From: Ctena decussata
Lineage: Eukaryota > Mollusca > Bivalvia > Lucinida > Lucinidae
Direction: 5' to 3'
Assembly (NCBI GenBank): GCA_963989385.1
Contig: OZ022505.1
Coordinates: forward strand, 57,787,737-57,851,736
DNA: 64,000 nt
Made by a program: the position numbers and the translations under genes. Position 1 is the first letter of the stretch. The number at the start of each line of letters is the position of its first letter. Shown here one piece after another: positions 35,101 to 40,670 of the stretch. Below the pieces are notes generated by a model. That model was not told the origin of the DNA. It was given only the letters and a program-made list of their open reading frames with translations, and searched no databases.

Positions 35101-37091
35101 TGGGTCACATGACCAGGATGGCCGCCATGCCCATATATAGTAAAAACCCTTCAAAAATCTTCTTCTCCAGAACCAAAAGGCCTATGACCTTGAAACTTGG
35201 TATGTAGCATTGGGCATGCCGGCCCATCATAGTTTGTACAAATGATGGCCTTGCGATGACCTTGACCTAATTTATGACACTGTCAACTTCAGTACGTTAG
35301 GGTTTTATATGGGAACAGAAACTCAGAAACTATTTAAGTCTTAGGTAGATTATGTGGTATATATGGTCAACTAAGTGAACAATCCGCTTAAACAGTGGAT
35401 TTCTCAGAAACTATTTAAGTCTCAGGAACAATACTTGGTATACATGGTCAACTAAATGAACAAATGAAGATATTATGTCACTTAAGGTCAAGGACATTCC
35501 CTCCGTCCATCTGTTGTCAAGATTTTCAAACAGCTTCTCCTCTGAAACCACTGGGCTGATTGAAGCCAAATTTCATATGGAGTCTTCGTGGGATGGGGGA
35601 ACGAAAGTTTGTTCCCGGGATCTGGGTCACATAACCAAGATGGCCGCCATGTCCACATATGGTAAAACCCGTTCTAAAATCTTTTTCTCCAGAACCAAAA
35701 GGCCTATGACCTTGAAACTTGGTATGTAGCATTTGGAACCTGGGTCCATCATAATTCATACAAATCAGGACTGTGCATTGAGTGTGACCTAATTTTATGG
35801 CAAGGTCAATTTTGATGCATTGGAAAATGCTTAAACAGTGGATTTCTCAGAAACCATTCAAGTTTAAGATATGATATTTGGTATTTATGGTTAACTAAGT
35901 GAGCCTATTAAGATATTATGTTGTTATAGGTCAAGGTCATTCTTTGACCTTTGTTCAAGGTCACTGTGATTCTGTTGCCTGTCAACATTTTCAAACATCT
36001 TCTCTGAAGCCACTGGGCTATTTGAAGCTATATTTCATACGGAGCTTCCCTGGGTTAAAAGAACCAAAGTTTGTTGAGGTGGTCATGGTGAAGTGACCAA
36101 GATGGGCACCATGCCGGTATATGCTAAAGCTCCTTCAAAAATCTTCTTCTCCAGAACCAAAGGCACAATGACCACGTTGCATGGTATGTAGCATTGAGGA
36201 CTTGGGCCCTTCATAGTTTGCACAATCATGACAGGTGCATTAGCCTGTATGTGCACTTTGTACTGGTTAACCGCTTAGGAGGTCTAAGCCTGCCCAGGAA
36301 TAGTGTGGTTAGGTTTACTGACCGTCCCGACATGACCATACTTGTTTACCGTGGACGTTAAGCAACAAAATAAATGAATCAATCATTGACCTAATTTATG
36401 GCAAGGTCAACTTTGGTATGTTATGCTTTTATATGGGAAAATGCTTAAACAGTTGATTTCATGGAATTTTTTTAAGCCTAGGTATAATAATTGGAAAATA
36501 TGGTTAACTAAATGAATACACGAAGACAAGGTCATCAAAGGTAAAGGTCATTTTTTGAACTTTGCTCAAGGTCACTGAGATTTTAAAATTAGAATACGCA
36601 CACCTTTTAAGCTTCTGGTTTCAAATATGTAACAAATGAGCGAAATGACAAATTGTGTCTGTTGACAGAAGGTGTCAGGTGATCTACAGGACCATCGGTC
36701 CTCTGGTTTATTTTTTCAGATAAAGCTAGAAGACACAGGAAAAGAGCTCAACGACCATTTGGAACAAAACCATATCAACGAACACAAGCAAAACTACGAT
36801 ACAGAGCAAGGTATTCCGAACGAGTATGTTGGGTTAAAAGCCATCCCAGCAAATCGGAACGGTCTTTTACCTGGCCTTGACGGTAAAGACCGAAGTAGTT
36901 TACCACCATTTGAACAAATTAAAATCCTGAAGACTCTTGATCAAAATATGGAAGACAAAAGGAAAGCAAGAGAGATTAATTCGGACTGGAGAGACTTAGC
37001 AAACGTTATCGATCGTATATTTCTGTTAGTGTACTCAGTTACGACCTTGATTGTGACGCTCGCCTTCTTGTTGCAGTGTGTGGTGCAGTGA
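2199..37091 (+). CDS. Nicotinic acetylcholine receptor alpha-type subunit, whole gene (9 exons)
   Basis: The product is a pentameric ligand-gated cation channel subunit of the plasma membrane that binds acetylcholine. Joined exons are 2199-2382, 3359-3510, 6593-6637, 9137-9246, 10144-10358, 19415-19542, 23376-23574, 24601-24800 and 36720-37091: 1605 nt, 534 codons plus TGA. Phases match at all eight junctions, and the 45-nt and 110-nt exons are classic for this family. Visible landmarks are a hydrophobic leader (about 44-60), Trp129 (loop D), WVPDITLYD (loop A), Cys199-Cys213 (13 residues apart, Cys-loop), Trp220 (loop B), FYNCCPEPYPDV at 260-271 (loop C, so alpha-type), M1 about 283-304, M2 about 311-332 with GEK at its base, M3 about 347-369, a cytoplasmic loop of about 140 residues and M4 about 511-531. 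Both principal and complementary binding faces are present, so homomeric assembly is possible. Orthology to a named subtype cannot be decided by eye. Length is normal for the family. Confidence 0.96.
2548..2783. mobile_element. Palindromic GAGCCGCGACACGA MITE, copy 2
   Basis: Same palindrome as 1735-1938, in intron 1 of the receptor gene. The left end has GAGCCACGAC, one change from consensus, so this is an older copy. Confidence 0.9.
2784..3358. other. Remainder of intron 1
   Basis: Nothing recognisable apart from the 3' polypyrimidine tract before exon 2. Confidence 0.5.
3359..3510 (+). CDS. nAChR exon 2: N-terminal helix and first beta strand
   Basis: Acceptor TTTTTTTTACAG precedes 3359 and donor GTAAGC follows 3510. 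It encodes residues 62-112, including VITEDLVNYLFTNYSANLL and the strand TNVTVSMDVALRQIMEL, the usual start of a mature nAChR subunit. Two N-glycosylation sequons are visible (NYS, NVT). It enters in phase 1 and ends on a codon boundary. Confidence 0.95.
3545..3657. repeat. Foldback hairpin in intron 2
   Basis: The outer arms GCTGTTGCGAAACG and CGTTTCGTAACAGC are inverted, and an inner arm AACGAAAAAGAGTCATAG pairs with CTATGACTCTTTTTCGTT across a loop of about 35 bp. It looks like a small palindromic MITE; no clear target duplication was seen. Confidence 0.7.
3658..4610. other. Intron 2, unique-looking part
   Basis: AT-rich, with ATACCCCG motifs at about 3811, 4531 and 4551 that echo the hairpin end at 5985. 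No coding signal. Confidence 0.45.
4611..5038. repeat. Tandem repeat, about 145-bp period, three units
   Basis: Three diverged units each start with TTTTTTCATNATTT, then a TACATGTATA block, GGGGCAG(G/A)T and a TTTCATCAAGATAT block, beginning near 4611, 4751 and 4901. Non-coding. Confidence 0.75.
5084..5174. repeat. (GATA)n microsatellite
   Basis: About 22 near-perfect GATA units with a single interruption. Read on the minus strand it gives an artificial YLSIYLSI open frame. Confidence 0.98.
5346..5875. repeat. Tandem repeat, about 147-bp period, four units
   Basis: The motif AAATGCATTCCA(C/T)GC recurs at about 5351, 5500, 5647 and 5790. Each unit contains a short inverted pair, GCTGATGCAAGTGACA and TGTCACTCANCATCAGC, so every unit can fold. 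Units 3 and 4 are most alike. Non-coding. Confidence 0.85.
5890..5985. repeat. GGAC-rich tract ending in CCCCGCC hairpin
   Basis: A (GGAC)n-like tract runs into GACAGCCAGCGGGAAAACA and then a strong terminal hairpin, ACCCCGCCACT / AGTGGCGGGGT type. A diverged relative lies at 53055-53170. This looks like the 3' end of a dispersed element; TACCCCGCCACT near 4531 may be its other end. Confidence 0.6.
6193..6265. repeat. Hairpin, arms of about 30 bp
   Basis: GACAAAAGATCTGCACGG is followed after about 15 bp by its near-perfect reverse complement. It is a strong cruciform-prone hairpin in intron 2 of the receptor gene. Confidence 0.75.
6331..6445. repeat. Short dispersed repeat with TTGCTCC/GGAGCAA hairpin
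   Basis: AGTCTACTCTTAAAGG, a GCTCC/GGAGC inverted pair and AGAGTTGATCC are shared in part with 20340-20400 and 46520-46620. The copies are diverged and the ends were not resolved. Confidence 0.4.
6593..6637 (+). CDS. nAChR exon 3 (45 nt)
   Basis: This is a 15-codon exon, NEREQILASNVWLRL, between acceptor TTTACAG and donor GTAAGT. The 45-nt size and the NVWL motif match the conserved third exon of nAChR genes. It was too short to show as an open frame and was found by extending the protein between exons 2 and 4. Confidence 0.95.
7012..7234. mobile_element. Palindromic MITE, GGGGCCGTATTCATAAA ends
   Basis: TIRs GGGGCCGTATTCATAAAG and its diverged complement (TTATAAATATGACCCC) flank a long internal palindrome (GGAGATTCCCTACTA, TTTGGTCTGGAGGAACAG and their complements). 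The whole 223 bp folds into one stem. Located in intron 3. Confidence 0.8.
7604..7832. mobile_element. MITE with TTTAACCCTTTTT ends and AAAAGGTA flanks
   Basis: Terminal inverted TTTAACCCTTTTT / AAAAAAGGGTT encloses a GACGCC...GGCGTC hairpin. AAAAGGTA occurs on both sides (7596-7603 and 7833-7840), consistent with an 8-bp target duplication, although the repeat overlaps the TIR end. The size and duplication would suit a hAT-type MITE (inference). Confidence 0.7.
7943..8250. mobile_element. Palindromic MITE with CACAGGGTATAATCG ends
   Basis: TIRs of about 35 bp start CACAGGGTATAATCGATTCC and end with the exact complement. They are flanked by CTTAC on both sides (7938-7942, 8251-8255), a 5-bp target duplication. 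The interior is built from five or six alternating copies of CTTCCTGCCGAGACTGTC in both orientations around a centre near 8090. The overlapping open frames on both strands are artefacts of the palindrome. Confidence 0.85.
8577..8775. repeat. Dispersed repeat shared with 53226-53375
   Basis: GGGAGAAAGAAGAGAAATGA, a duplicated GACGAAAGACAAATGTCC block, TACTGCAAGCACAG(T/C)AGGCCC and AGGACGCCCCGG are shared with 53226-53375. It contains two tandem copies of about 58 bp (8603-8716). The open frames across it do not match the other copy, so it is not coding. Confidence 0.65.
9137..9246 (+). CDS. nAChR exon 4 (110 nt): loops D and A
   Basis: Acceptor TTTCTTTACAG, donor GTAAGT. It encodes RWNDCRLTWDPALYDN and continues to WVPDITLYD. 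Trp129 is the loop D tryptophan of the complementary binding face, and the Tyr of LYD is in the loop A position. The sequon NIT is present. Length 110 nt is the family standard and the exon ends in phase 2. Cys132, three residues after the loop D Trp, has no obvious partner. Confidence 0.96.
10144..10358 (+). CDS. nAChR exon 5: Cys-loop and loop B
   Basis: Acceptor TTCGTTTCAG, donor GTATCA. It holds the signature Cys-loop CRVNVRYFPFDTQRC (residues 199-213) followed by FGSWSHHGFELDL, where Trp220 is the loop B cation-pi residue. Many subunits have an aromatic (T-Y) after this Trp; here it is S-H-H. It enters with one base finishing Ser164 and leaves with one base of Gly236. Confidence 0.97.
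10418..10512. repeat. GACGTC-rich palindromic repeat in intron 5
   Basis: Alternating CATCGACGTC / GACGTTG blocks end in GTGCCTGCTGAG. It is related to the fuller copy at 52829-52937, which has AGGCACATGACGTCA ends. It lies 60 bp after exon 5. Confidence 0.55.
10846..11340. repeat. Old diverged tandem repeat, about 75-bp period
   Basis: Recurring blocks of the form CTGACACCTTCAAAC...TGTATCAAG(A/T)ATATATAC run through this stretch and resume at 12340-12680. They were split by the 11343-12166 insertion. The divergence suggests age; boundaries are approximate. Confidence 0.5.
11343..12166. mobile_element. TIR element, 24-bp ends, TA flanks
   Basis: CTGAAAGGATTTAAAAACTT at the left end has its exact complement at the right (12143-12166), with TA on both sides, as in Tc1/mariner-type MITEs. 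The interior has paired ACGTC-rich inverted motifs but no transposase frame. It interrupts the older tandem repeat. Confidence 0.75.
12340..12680. repeat. Old diverged tandem repeat, continuation
   Basis: Blocks such as TTGAAACAACATAGTCAAGAA followed by TACACATT recur roughly every 70-80 bp. It is the same family as 10846-11340. Confidence 0.5.
12681..13149. other. Intron 5, no feature recognised
   Basis: Contains a short (GT)n tract near 12692 and otherwise unremarkable sequence. Confidence 0.5.
13150..13872. mobile_element. Diverged foldback element, GACGT-rich arms
   Basis: The arms at about 13150-13325 and 13690-13872 are imperfect reverse complements: ATTGGCTGATGTCTG pairs with CAGACGTCAGCCAAT, and CGACGTCATTACG with a CGTAATGTCGTCG copy. 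The central 360 bp is unique. No coding region. The ends are imprecise. Confidence 0.6.
13873..15132. other. Intron 5, no feature recognised
   Basis: Short frames at 14469-14681 and 14704-14910 show no motifs and no splice-compatible context. Confidence 0.5.
15133..16079. mobile_element. Large palindromic element, about 390-bp arms, TA flanks
   Basis: The left arm 15133-15525 and right arm 15680-16079 are inverted copies. The ends CGGAAGCCTATATGTAACA and the complement of CGGAATCCTATACGTGACA are flanked by TA. Arm blocks such as TTAAGTTTTGTGTTTTGTG are T/G-rich. The loop of about 150 bp holds no gene. Located in intron 5. Confidence 0.85.
16737..16950. mobile_element. TIR MITE (TTCGGACAG family), copy 1
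   Basis: Each end carries two direct copies of GGGTAA(A/C)TTCGGACA in inverted orientation, ending GGGA(T)GAGTCGGGTAAC, with TA on both sides. The centre holds the hairpin GAGACGGCTC / GAGCCGTCTC. A second copy lies 2.1 kb downstream in the opposite orientation. Confidence 0.85.
16953..18217. other. Intron 5, no feature recognised
   Basis: AT-rich unique-looking sequence; small frames without motifs. Confidence 0.5.
18218..18568. mobile_element. Hairpin-core MITE, copy 1
   Basis: Same element as 42248-42594 but inverted. Shared features are ATATGACGTCGCATCTGAG at one end, AATCCACTAGTGGATTAA in the middle, and a hairpin of about 100 bp (TGAATTTATTAAACTCGTTG ... complement, loop GGCACAGCC) near the other end, closing with AGATCCTC. 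It is non-coding and lies in intron 5. Confidence 0.8.
19086..19268. mobile_element. TIR MITE (TTCGGACAG family), copy 2
   Basis: Ends GGGTCATGTCAGGTAAATTC and the complement of GGGTCGAGCCGGGTAATTTC, with TA flanks at 19084 and 19269. It lies 147 bp before exon 6. It is slightly shorter than copy 1 because one arm of the central hairpin is missing. Confidence 0.85.
19415..19542 (+). CDS. nAChR exon 6: loop C with vicinal cysteines
   Basis: Acceptor TTTTTAATCAG, donor GTATCT. It encodes GDLDNFIKNPEWLVDEF and then FYNCCPEPYPDVTYYVVME. The adjacent Cys263-Cys264, flanked by Tyr261 and Tyr268, define an alpha-type agonist-binding subunit. The exon ends on a codon boundary just ahead of M1. The intron before it (about 9 kb) is filled with MITE-like inverted repeats. 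Confidence 0.97.
19723..19960. mobile_element. Palindromic GAGCCGCGACACGA MITE, copy 3
   Basis: Full-length palindrome in intron 6, with AT on each side. See 1735-1938 for the family description. Confidence 0.9.
19961..22168. other. Intron 6, mostly unrecognised
   Basis: Holds a poly-A run near 20399, a short repeat echo at 20340-20400 and scattered GACGTCA motifs (20095, 20158, 20572). No coding evidence. Confidence 0.45.
22169..22406. mobile_element. Palindromic GAGCCGCGACACGA MITE, copy 4
   Basis: Full-length copy in intron 6 with TA on each side. The two arms are very alike, so it is probably a young insertion. Confidence 0.9.
22407..23375. other. Intron 6, no feature recognised
   Basis: Two minus-strand frames (22453-22755, 22771-22956) lack motifs. 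Ends with the acceptor of exon 7. Confidence 0.5.
23376..23574 (+). CDS. nAChR exon 7: M1, M2 pore helix
   Basis: Acceptor TTACTTGCAG, donor GTGAGC. It begins RRPSFYLLTMMFPCIL (M1) and continues to SGEKVSLEITVLLSL (M2). The Gly-Glu-Lys at the cytoplasmic end of M2 and Glu332 at the outer ring (20') are the cation-channel pattern; the 9' residue is Leu321. Position 4' is Glu316, whereas vertebrate alpha7-like subunits carry Gly there. It ends in phase 1. Confidence 0.97.
23608..24212. repeat. Inverted repeat starting 34 bp after exon 7
   Basis: The arms at about 23608-23760 and 24055-24212 are diverged complements: AAACTTTTACCCTGCGAT and CATTTCAAACATTTGGTAAA blocks recur inverted, ending TATACTCGAAAA / TTTTCGAGTATA. 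A transcript could fold here right beside the M2 exon. No target duplication was recognised. Confidence 0.7.
24601..24800 (+). CDS. nAChR exon 8: M3 and start of cytoplasmic loop
   Basis: Acceptor TTCTTTGCAG, donor GTAAGT. It encodes GTYFAASMVLVSMSCFLT (M3), then NVFYRGQNGRRVPRW and the beginning of the M3-M4 loop, which is rich in basic residues near the membrane as usual. It ends on a codon boundary. The following intron is about 11.9 kb of nested mobile elements. Confidence 0.96.
27662..28373 (+). pseudogene. Reverse transcriptase fragment, part 1 (broken)
   Basis: The frame encodes FGNKLYRQIVGIPMGTNC, ADLFLFCYERDF, then STSRYLDDLLNIDN, where YLDD at 27846-27857 is the RT active-site motif, followed by FLDLHLSI, KIYDKRDDFDFDIVNFPF and YGVYISQLIRFARV. 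An in-frame TAG at 27822-27824 breaks it, and a second stop at 28371 is created by the 5' end of element B. The sequence resumes at 30756. It is nonfunctional. Confidence 0.88.
28372..30754 (+). mobile_element. Hairpin-ended tandem-repeat element B, inserted inside the RT
   Basis: It begins AGCTCACCTGAGCCGAAGG, has about five units of 435-455 bp (repeat starts near 28460, 28924, 29375, 29811 and 30257) and ends TCAGGGCCTCATGGTCCTCTTG-like. Its units are a distinct subfamily of those in A and C (for example GACAATTTCAAACAATCTCC). Removing it with one TT restores an uninterrupted RT reading across Asp-Phe|Ser-Asp, so the insertion point is exact to the base. Confidence 0.88.
30756..30929 (+). 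pseudogene. Reverse transcriptase fragment, part 2 (C-terminal)
   Basis: It continues part 1 in the same frame after element B: SDQFRKIIIRYKRIGYNLNV, then NPITVDNFAALFNCTP and a TAA at 30927. The first 26 residues of the apparent open frame starting at 30678 belong to element B and are not RT. Confidence 0.85.
32284..32870. repeat. Tandem repeat, about 165-bp period, about four units
   Basis: TTTCCAATATCCTTTGATG-type blocks recur near 32291, 32451, 32619 and 32786, each with GATGCTGCTGCTGACC and GGTCAAGGTCACAGAC. It lies between elements A and C in the last intron and has no coding signal. Confidence 0.8.
33801..34201. mobile_element. 401-bp TIR element with 9-bp target duplication
   Basis: TIRs of about 40 bp: CATTCGGAAC...CTCGGCCAATTCAGTGAATC, with the right end matching as its complement (GATTCACGGAATTGGCCGAG...GTTCCGATTG). 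GGGGTCTGG is duplicated exactly on both sides (33792-33800, 34202-34210), and the intact 455-bp units have it once. A 9-bp duplication is typical of Mutator-like elements; the class is inference. Non-autonomous. Confidence 0.88.
36242..36381 (+). mobile_element. SINE fragment inside element C
   Basis: GTGCAC...GTACTGGTTAACCGCTTAGG, GCCTGCCCAGGAATAGTGTG, ACATGACCAT and ACCGTGGACGTTAAGCAAC match the 3' bodies of the SINEs at 52444-52716 and 59376-59590. The tail is AAAATAAATGAATCAAT. The tRNA-related head is absent (5' truncation). Confidence 0.8.
36720..37091 (+). CDS. nAChR exon 9: cytoplasmic loop, MA helix, M4, stop
   Basis: Acceptor TTTATTTTTTCAG lies 13 bp after the 3' end of repeat element C. 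Read from 36720 in phase 0, it encodes 123 residues: a hydrophilic loop, the amphipathic pre-M4 segment (SDWRDLANVIDRIF), M4 (LLVYSVTTLIVTLAFLLQ) and TGA at 37089-37091. The open frame extends 16 codons upstream of the acceptor into the repeat, but those codons are intronic. Confidence 0.95.
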   Translation: MKLEDTGKELNDHLEQNHINEHKQNYDTEQGIPNEYVGLKAIPANRNGLLPGLDGKDRSSLPPFEQIKILKTLDQNMEDKRKAREINSDWRDLANVIDRIFLLVYSVTTLIVTLAFLLQCVVQ

Positions 37092-38047
37092 TTGACGTCA
37101 TAATTATAGATAGTATATGGTGCAACAAAATAATTAAACGCTACATCAACATCTATGCTCGCCGCCATTCATATGTCGTTGTTTCAACGACGTTAACACA
37201 ATGTCATACCAAAGTCGATGCAACGCCATACACAGAGTTTAAACGTGATATCTCACCACAGGGGCTTGTATCATACCTTCTTTTTCAGGCTGCAGTCATA
37301 GGTGTATGTATTGGATACACATATGAAAAAAAATGTGATATAAGCCCCTGTGTATCTCACCACATTGTCATAGCAGATTTTCAACCCGAATGGTTAATCC
37401 GGAATATTTATCTCGGATAACTATCGCGATCGTGCATCCTCAATTCCTGATAAATGACGTAAGCTGTATGTTGACGTCGCTTTTAACTGCAGCTTAAGTC
37501 AGTTCACGTCTCTGTGTGAGGGACTACCATTATGATAGTAATTATTCATCTTTTGCTTTCACGGTAGTAAAATTACCTTAGCTAGATAGATAATGTGAAT
37601 CGAAAACACCCTTCAAAGCCTGGATAGCAAAACCGAAAGTTATTCAGCTAAAACGTTCTCGTTCCCGAAAAAATAACCAGGATAAATTATGCAAGTATGA
37701 TGTATTGATTCTGATATGTTTCAATTTTATTACGGCGCTGCATTCACGTTGATATCACACTGAGTCAACGTTATATGTCATCTTGGTTAAAGCTTGGAGT
37801 CTGTTGCTATGCAGTCTACAATACCTTAAAAGAGACGTTCCAGTAGATTAATGAAGTCGCATTAACGTCAGTAATACGTCAGTTCGATTCCTGTGCCTAC
37901 TGGAGTGGGTAGAGTCAGAAGGATTCCATGATACAATGGCTGTGTGAAGTGTGCATGCTTATACCATCCCTGGCACAATGACTGCATAAAGTTCACGACT
38001 GTTTTAATCTTCTAAGCTATATGTGGCGTATGAGATAAAAATCTGCC
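37092..38047. other. Downstream flank of the receptor gene
   Basis: The presumed 3' UTR starts here; its end could not be fixed because no canonical AATAAA is close. It includes the inverted repeat 37255-37352. Confidence 0.45.
37255..37352. repeat. Inverted repeat in the downstream flank of exon 9
   Basis: CACAGGGGCTTGTATCA is followed about 60 bp later by TGATATAAGCCCCTGTG. It probably lies in or just after the 3' UTR of the receptor transcript. ATTAAA at 37133 is a possible but weak polyadenylation signal. Confidence 0.5.
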
Positions 38048-38086
38048 CCCTCCTCTCTCTTTCTCTCTTTCTCTCACACACACACA

Positions 38087-38157
<71 letters not shown>

Positions 38158-38200
38158 TCTCTCTCTCTCTATGACTGTCTGTCTGTCTCTGTCTCTCTCA
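38048..38200. repeat. (CT)n/(CA)n low-complexity tract
   Basis: Alternating runs of CTCTCT and CACACA with a few TGTCTGTC units. The SLSLSLS open frame across it is an artefact. Confidence 0.97.
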
Positions 38201-38269
38201 GAATGTTATATTTTGTCTAAGTTACTGACTGCTGAATTTTAGGTTGAAAGTTTCTTTCCGCCTTATATA

Positions 38270-38861
38270 CTCAACCGAATTAAAAACGCAACACCTAATC
38301 TTTCAAATATTTCATGGCTCCTGTCATATGCAGATCATTCTCAGTTTAGTTTCTTAACTCGACAAGGATTAACGCTTACTGTCCCAGAAATTCAGTTCTG
38401 TTGAAGAACTGGTTCACGCTTGAGAGATCATTACCTATAGCTACCCGATTTTCAAAAGTCTCAATTAGGGATATGTCTGCCAAGGTGCTTGGAATAATGC
38501 ACGCTTATGTAAGCCTGCGTTTGGAGGCCAAACATTTTCATTACCACCCATCAATGATTTTTAGCCTTGTAGAAAGTGTTCGACTCACTTTTGTGACCAT
38601 AGATTATCCTAGACCCCGCGTTCGATGCGACGTATACATCCTGTATCGCGTTAGTTTTGCATCTTTTTGAGACTTTTGAAATTCGGGTAGCCGTCGGTAA
38701 TGCTCTCTCAAGCGTGAACCATTTCATTAACAAAACTGAATTTCTGGGAAAGTACACATTAATCCCTGTTAATTTTAGAAATTAAACTGAAAATAATCTG
38801 CATATAACATGAGCTATGGAAAAGTGGATAAATTAAGTGTTGCGTTTTTTATTCGGTTCAG
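38270..38861. mobile_element. TIR element, CTGAACCGAATAAAAAACGC ends, TA flanks
   Basis: The left end CTCAACCGAATTAAAAACGC and right end (complement of CTGAACCGAATAAAAAACGC) extend as imperfect TIRs of about 170 bp (CCCAGAAATTCAGTT, GGTTCACGCTTGAGAGA and AAAGTCTCAA-type blocks recur inverted). TA occurs on both sides. No transposase. Tc1/mariner-like by end structure (inference). Confidence 0.8.
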
Positions 38862-40292
38862 TATAGTTTAAGGGCTACAATAGTTGCAATTTCGGCATAC
38901 GCAATAAATTGTTTGTACCTGCTCAGCTTAAGGTAAGCAACTTTGATTGTCTGTTTCTTCTAATCAGTATTTGCTTTTTATGTATTTTCTAGACCATTGC
39001 TTTGTATAAATGTACGTGTATGTCATTGATGAAAGAATTTCTTATTAAACCATCTGATATGTTAACATATTCGTTTAGGTTAGGATTCTGGAGTGACGTC
39101 CAATCCTTAAATGAATGTCTGTTTCATTATAGTCACTCTGTTTATAGTTGCGATGAGCCACGTCATGAGAATTCCAGCAATGTGGCAGTTTTGTCATGTG
39201 ATAATCAGATATTTTTTATCGTTTACACCGGGTCTATAGAGATCAGACTGTTGGCTCTATGGTTTGGGCCTATTCCATAGACGGCTGATGTGACAAGAGA
39301 AAGCTGTGAATAGACTGCACTCTGATCGAAGAGACTTTGCTTTTCACCAATGTCACGTTGTTTATACATGTAGTCACAGATATTGCCTCAATTTTATCTT
39401 TAGTTTCTCCTCGTCTTCACAAAATTCCTGATATACAGTCAACTTTGATAAAAAAAGTTGCCTACAACACGCCTGGTAAACTATCACAAGTACCTCCGCG
39501 GAGGTACCGATAAAATGTTTTGACAGGTATCCGGAGCTACCTGTGACGGTCCAAAAATAGACAAAAAAGGGTAGGTATTCAATTTTTTGATAAAATACAT
39601 AATAACCAGGGAGTTTATTGAAAATCAAAGAATGCTATTCGACCCTTATATACATTAAATTTTGTTATACAATATATCCCCGGGAACTTAACATATATAT
39701 GGAAAATATGGCTTTTGAGGTGGCTTTAAGGTCAATCGAAAGTACTCAAAACAACAGAAAAATCGGTTGTTTTAGGTCCTAAATTCACTTTTCTTGCATA
39801 AGAATCTGTTTATCTGGACACACTGGCGTAAAGTAAACCTCCTTGCCCAAATATAAATGCCGATAAACTCCAAATAAGGCTGGATTCTGTAAAAAAAAAG
39901 AGTAGTGCAGGTGCCTGTGACGACATGGAGGTGCCTGTGATGTAAGAAAATATAGCGAAAATCTGAAGATTTATTGCGGTTGCAAATGTTGATATTTTTC
40001 ATCTCTAGACCACTCACTGCCTTAAAAGGATCGTTCATTCAACGCCGCAGTAATCTATCATAATGCGTATATCAATGAAAGTGGTCAAAGTACGCAATCA
40101 TAAGTCCGAATTCGTAAGTCCTTTAAACATTGACAATTCCGGAATAGGATACACAGATATGGACCCCGAAATTGAGGTGTGATCAGGTGCTCGCGAGTAG
40201 TAAGCATCACCTGCCTATTATAATACACCCGCTATATCTATGTATCAGTAGAAAAATCAGTGAAAAAGATAGTCCGGTATTTGAAAGCTTAA

Positions 40293-40670
40293 CTAAGCTT
40301 CGGCTGAGGCCATCAAACCGGAAATTCGTTTAGAAACGGCCACATTGTAGGGATCAACGAGGTCATAGTGTCTCCCGTAAAACGTTTTAACTGTCGACAC
40401 GAGCTTTACTTTCTGATAACCCTGGGTCAACAGTTTACGGGTGAGCAACCTCCCTCTTTCAACAAAGTCATGGTATTTGAAACAGGCTCTAGCATAACGG
40501 ACTAGCTGAGAAGCTTTAATTCAGTATGCATGTGCCGAAGGGATATTACTGCTCAAAAATGGAAAGTTACATATAGGAAAAGTGAAGTCGTCCCTCTTGT
40601 CATAAAGCCTAGTAATAAGCTTTCCATTGTCAATATAGAGATAACAATCTAAGTATGAGGCAGAAGCATA
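40293..40670 (-). pseudogene. Reverse transcriptase fragment inside foldback element 1
   Basis: On the minus strand it reads ASASYLD, KLITRLYDKRDDFTFPIC, NFPFLSSNIPSAHAY, a stop, SQLVRYARACFKYHDFVERG, TFYGRHYDLVDPYNVAVSK, then a stop. It is the same RT type as 27662-28373 (shared LYDKRDDF, NFPFL, SQL(V/I)R(Y/F)AR) but a different family member. It lacks the YxDD region and lies in a 588-bp block absent from foldback copy 2. Confidence 0.85.

Larger units (their letters stand above)
33169..36706 (+). mobile_element. Hairpin-ended tandem-repeat element C
   Basis: It has the same architecture as element A: AGCTCACCTGAGCCTTTAGG start, about seven units of about 455 bp, and TCAGGTGATCTACAGGACC...GGTCCTCTGG end with TT next to it. 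The last units are more diverged. It is interrupted by the TIR element 33801-34201 and by a SINE at 36242-36381. The 3' end lies 13 bp before nAChR exon 9. Confidence 0.82.

Noticed and set aside
38023..38220. SLSLSL-repeat frame
   Set aside because: Translation of CT/CA dinucleotide runs.
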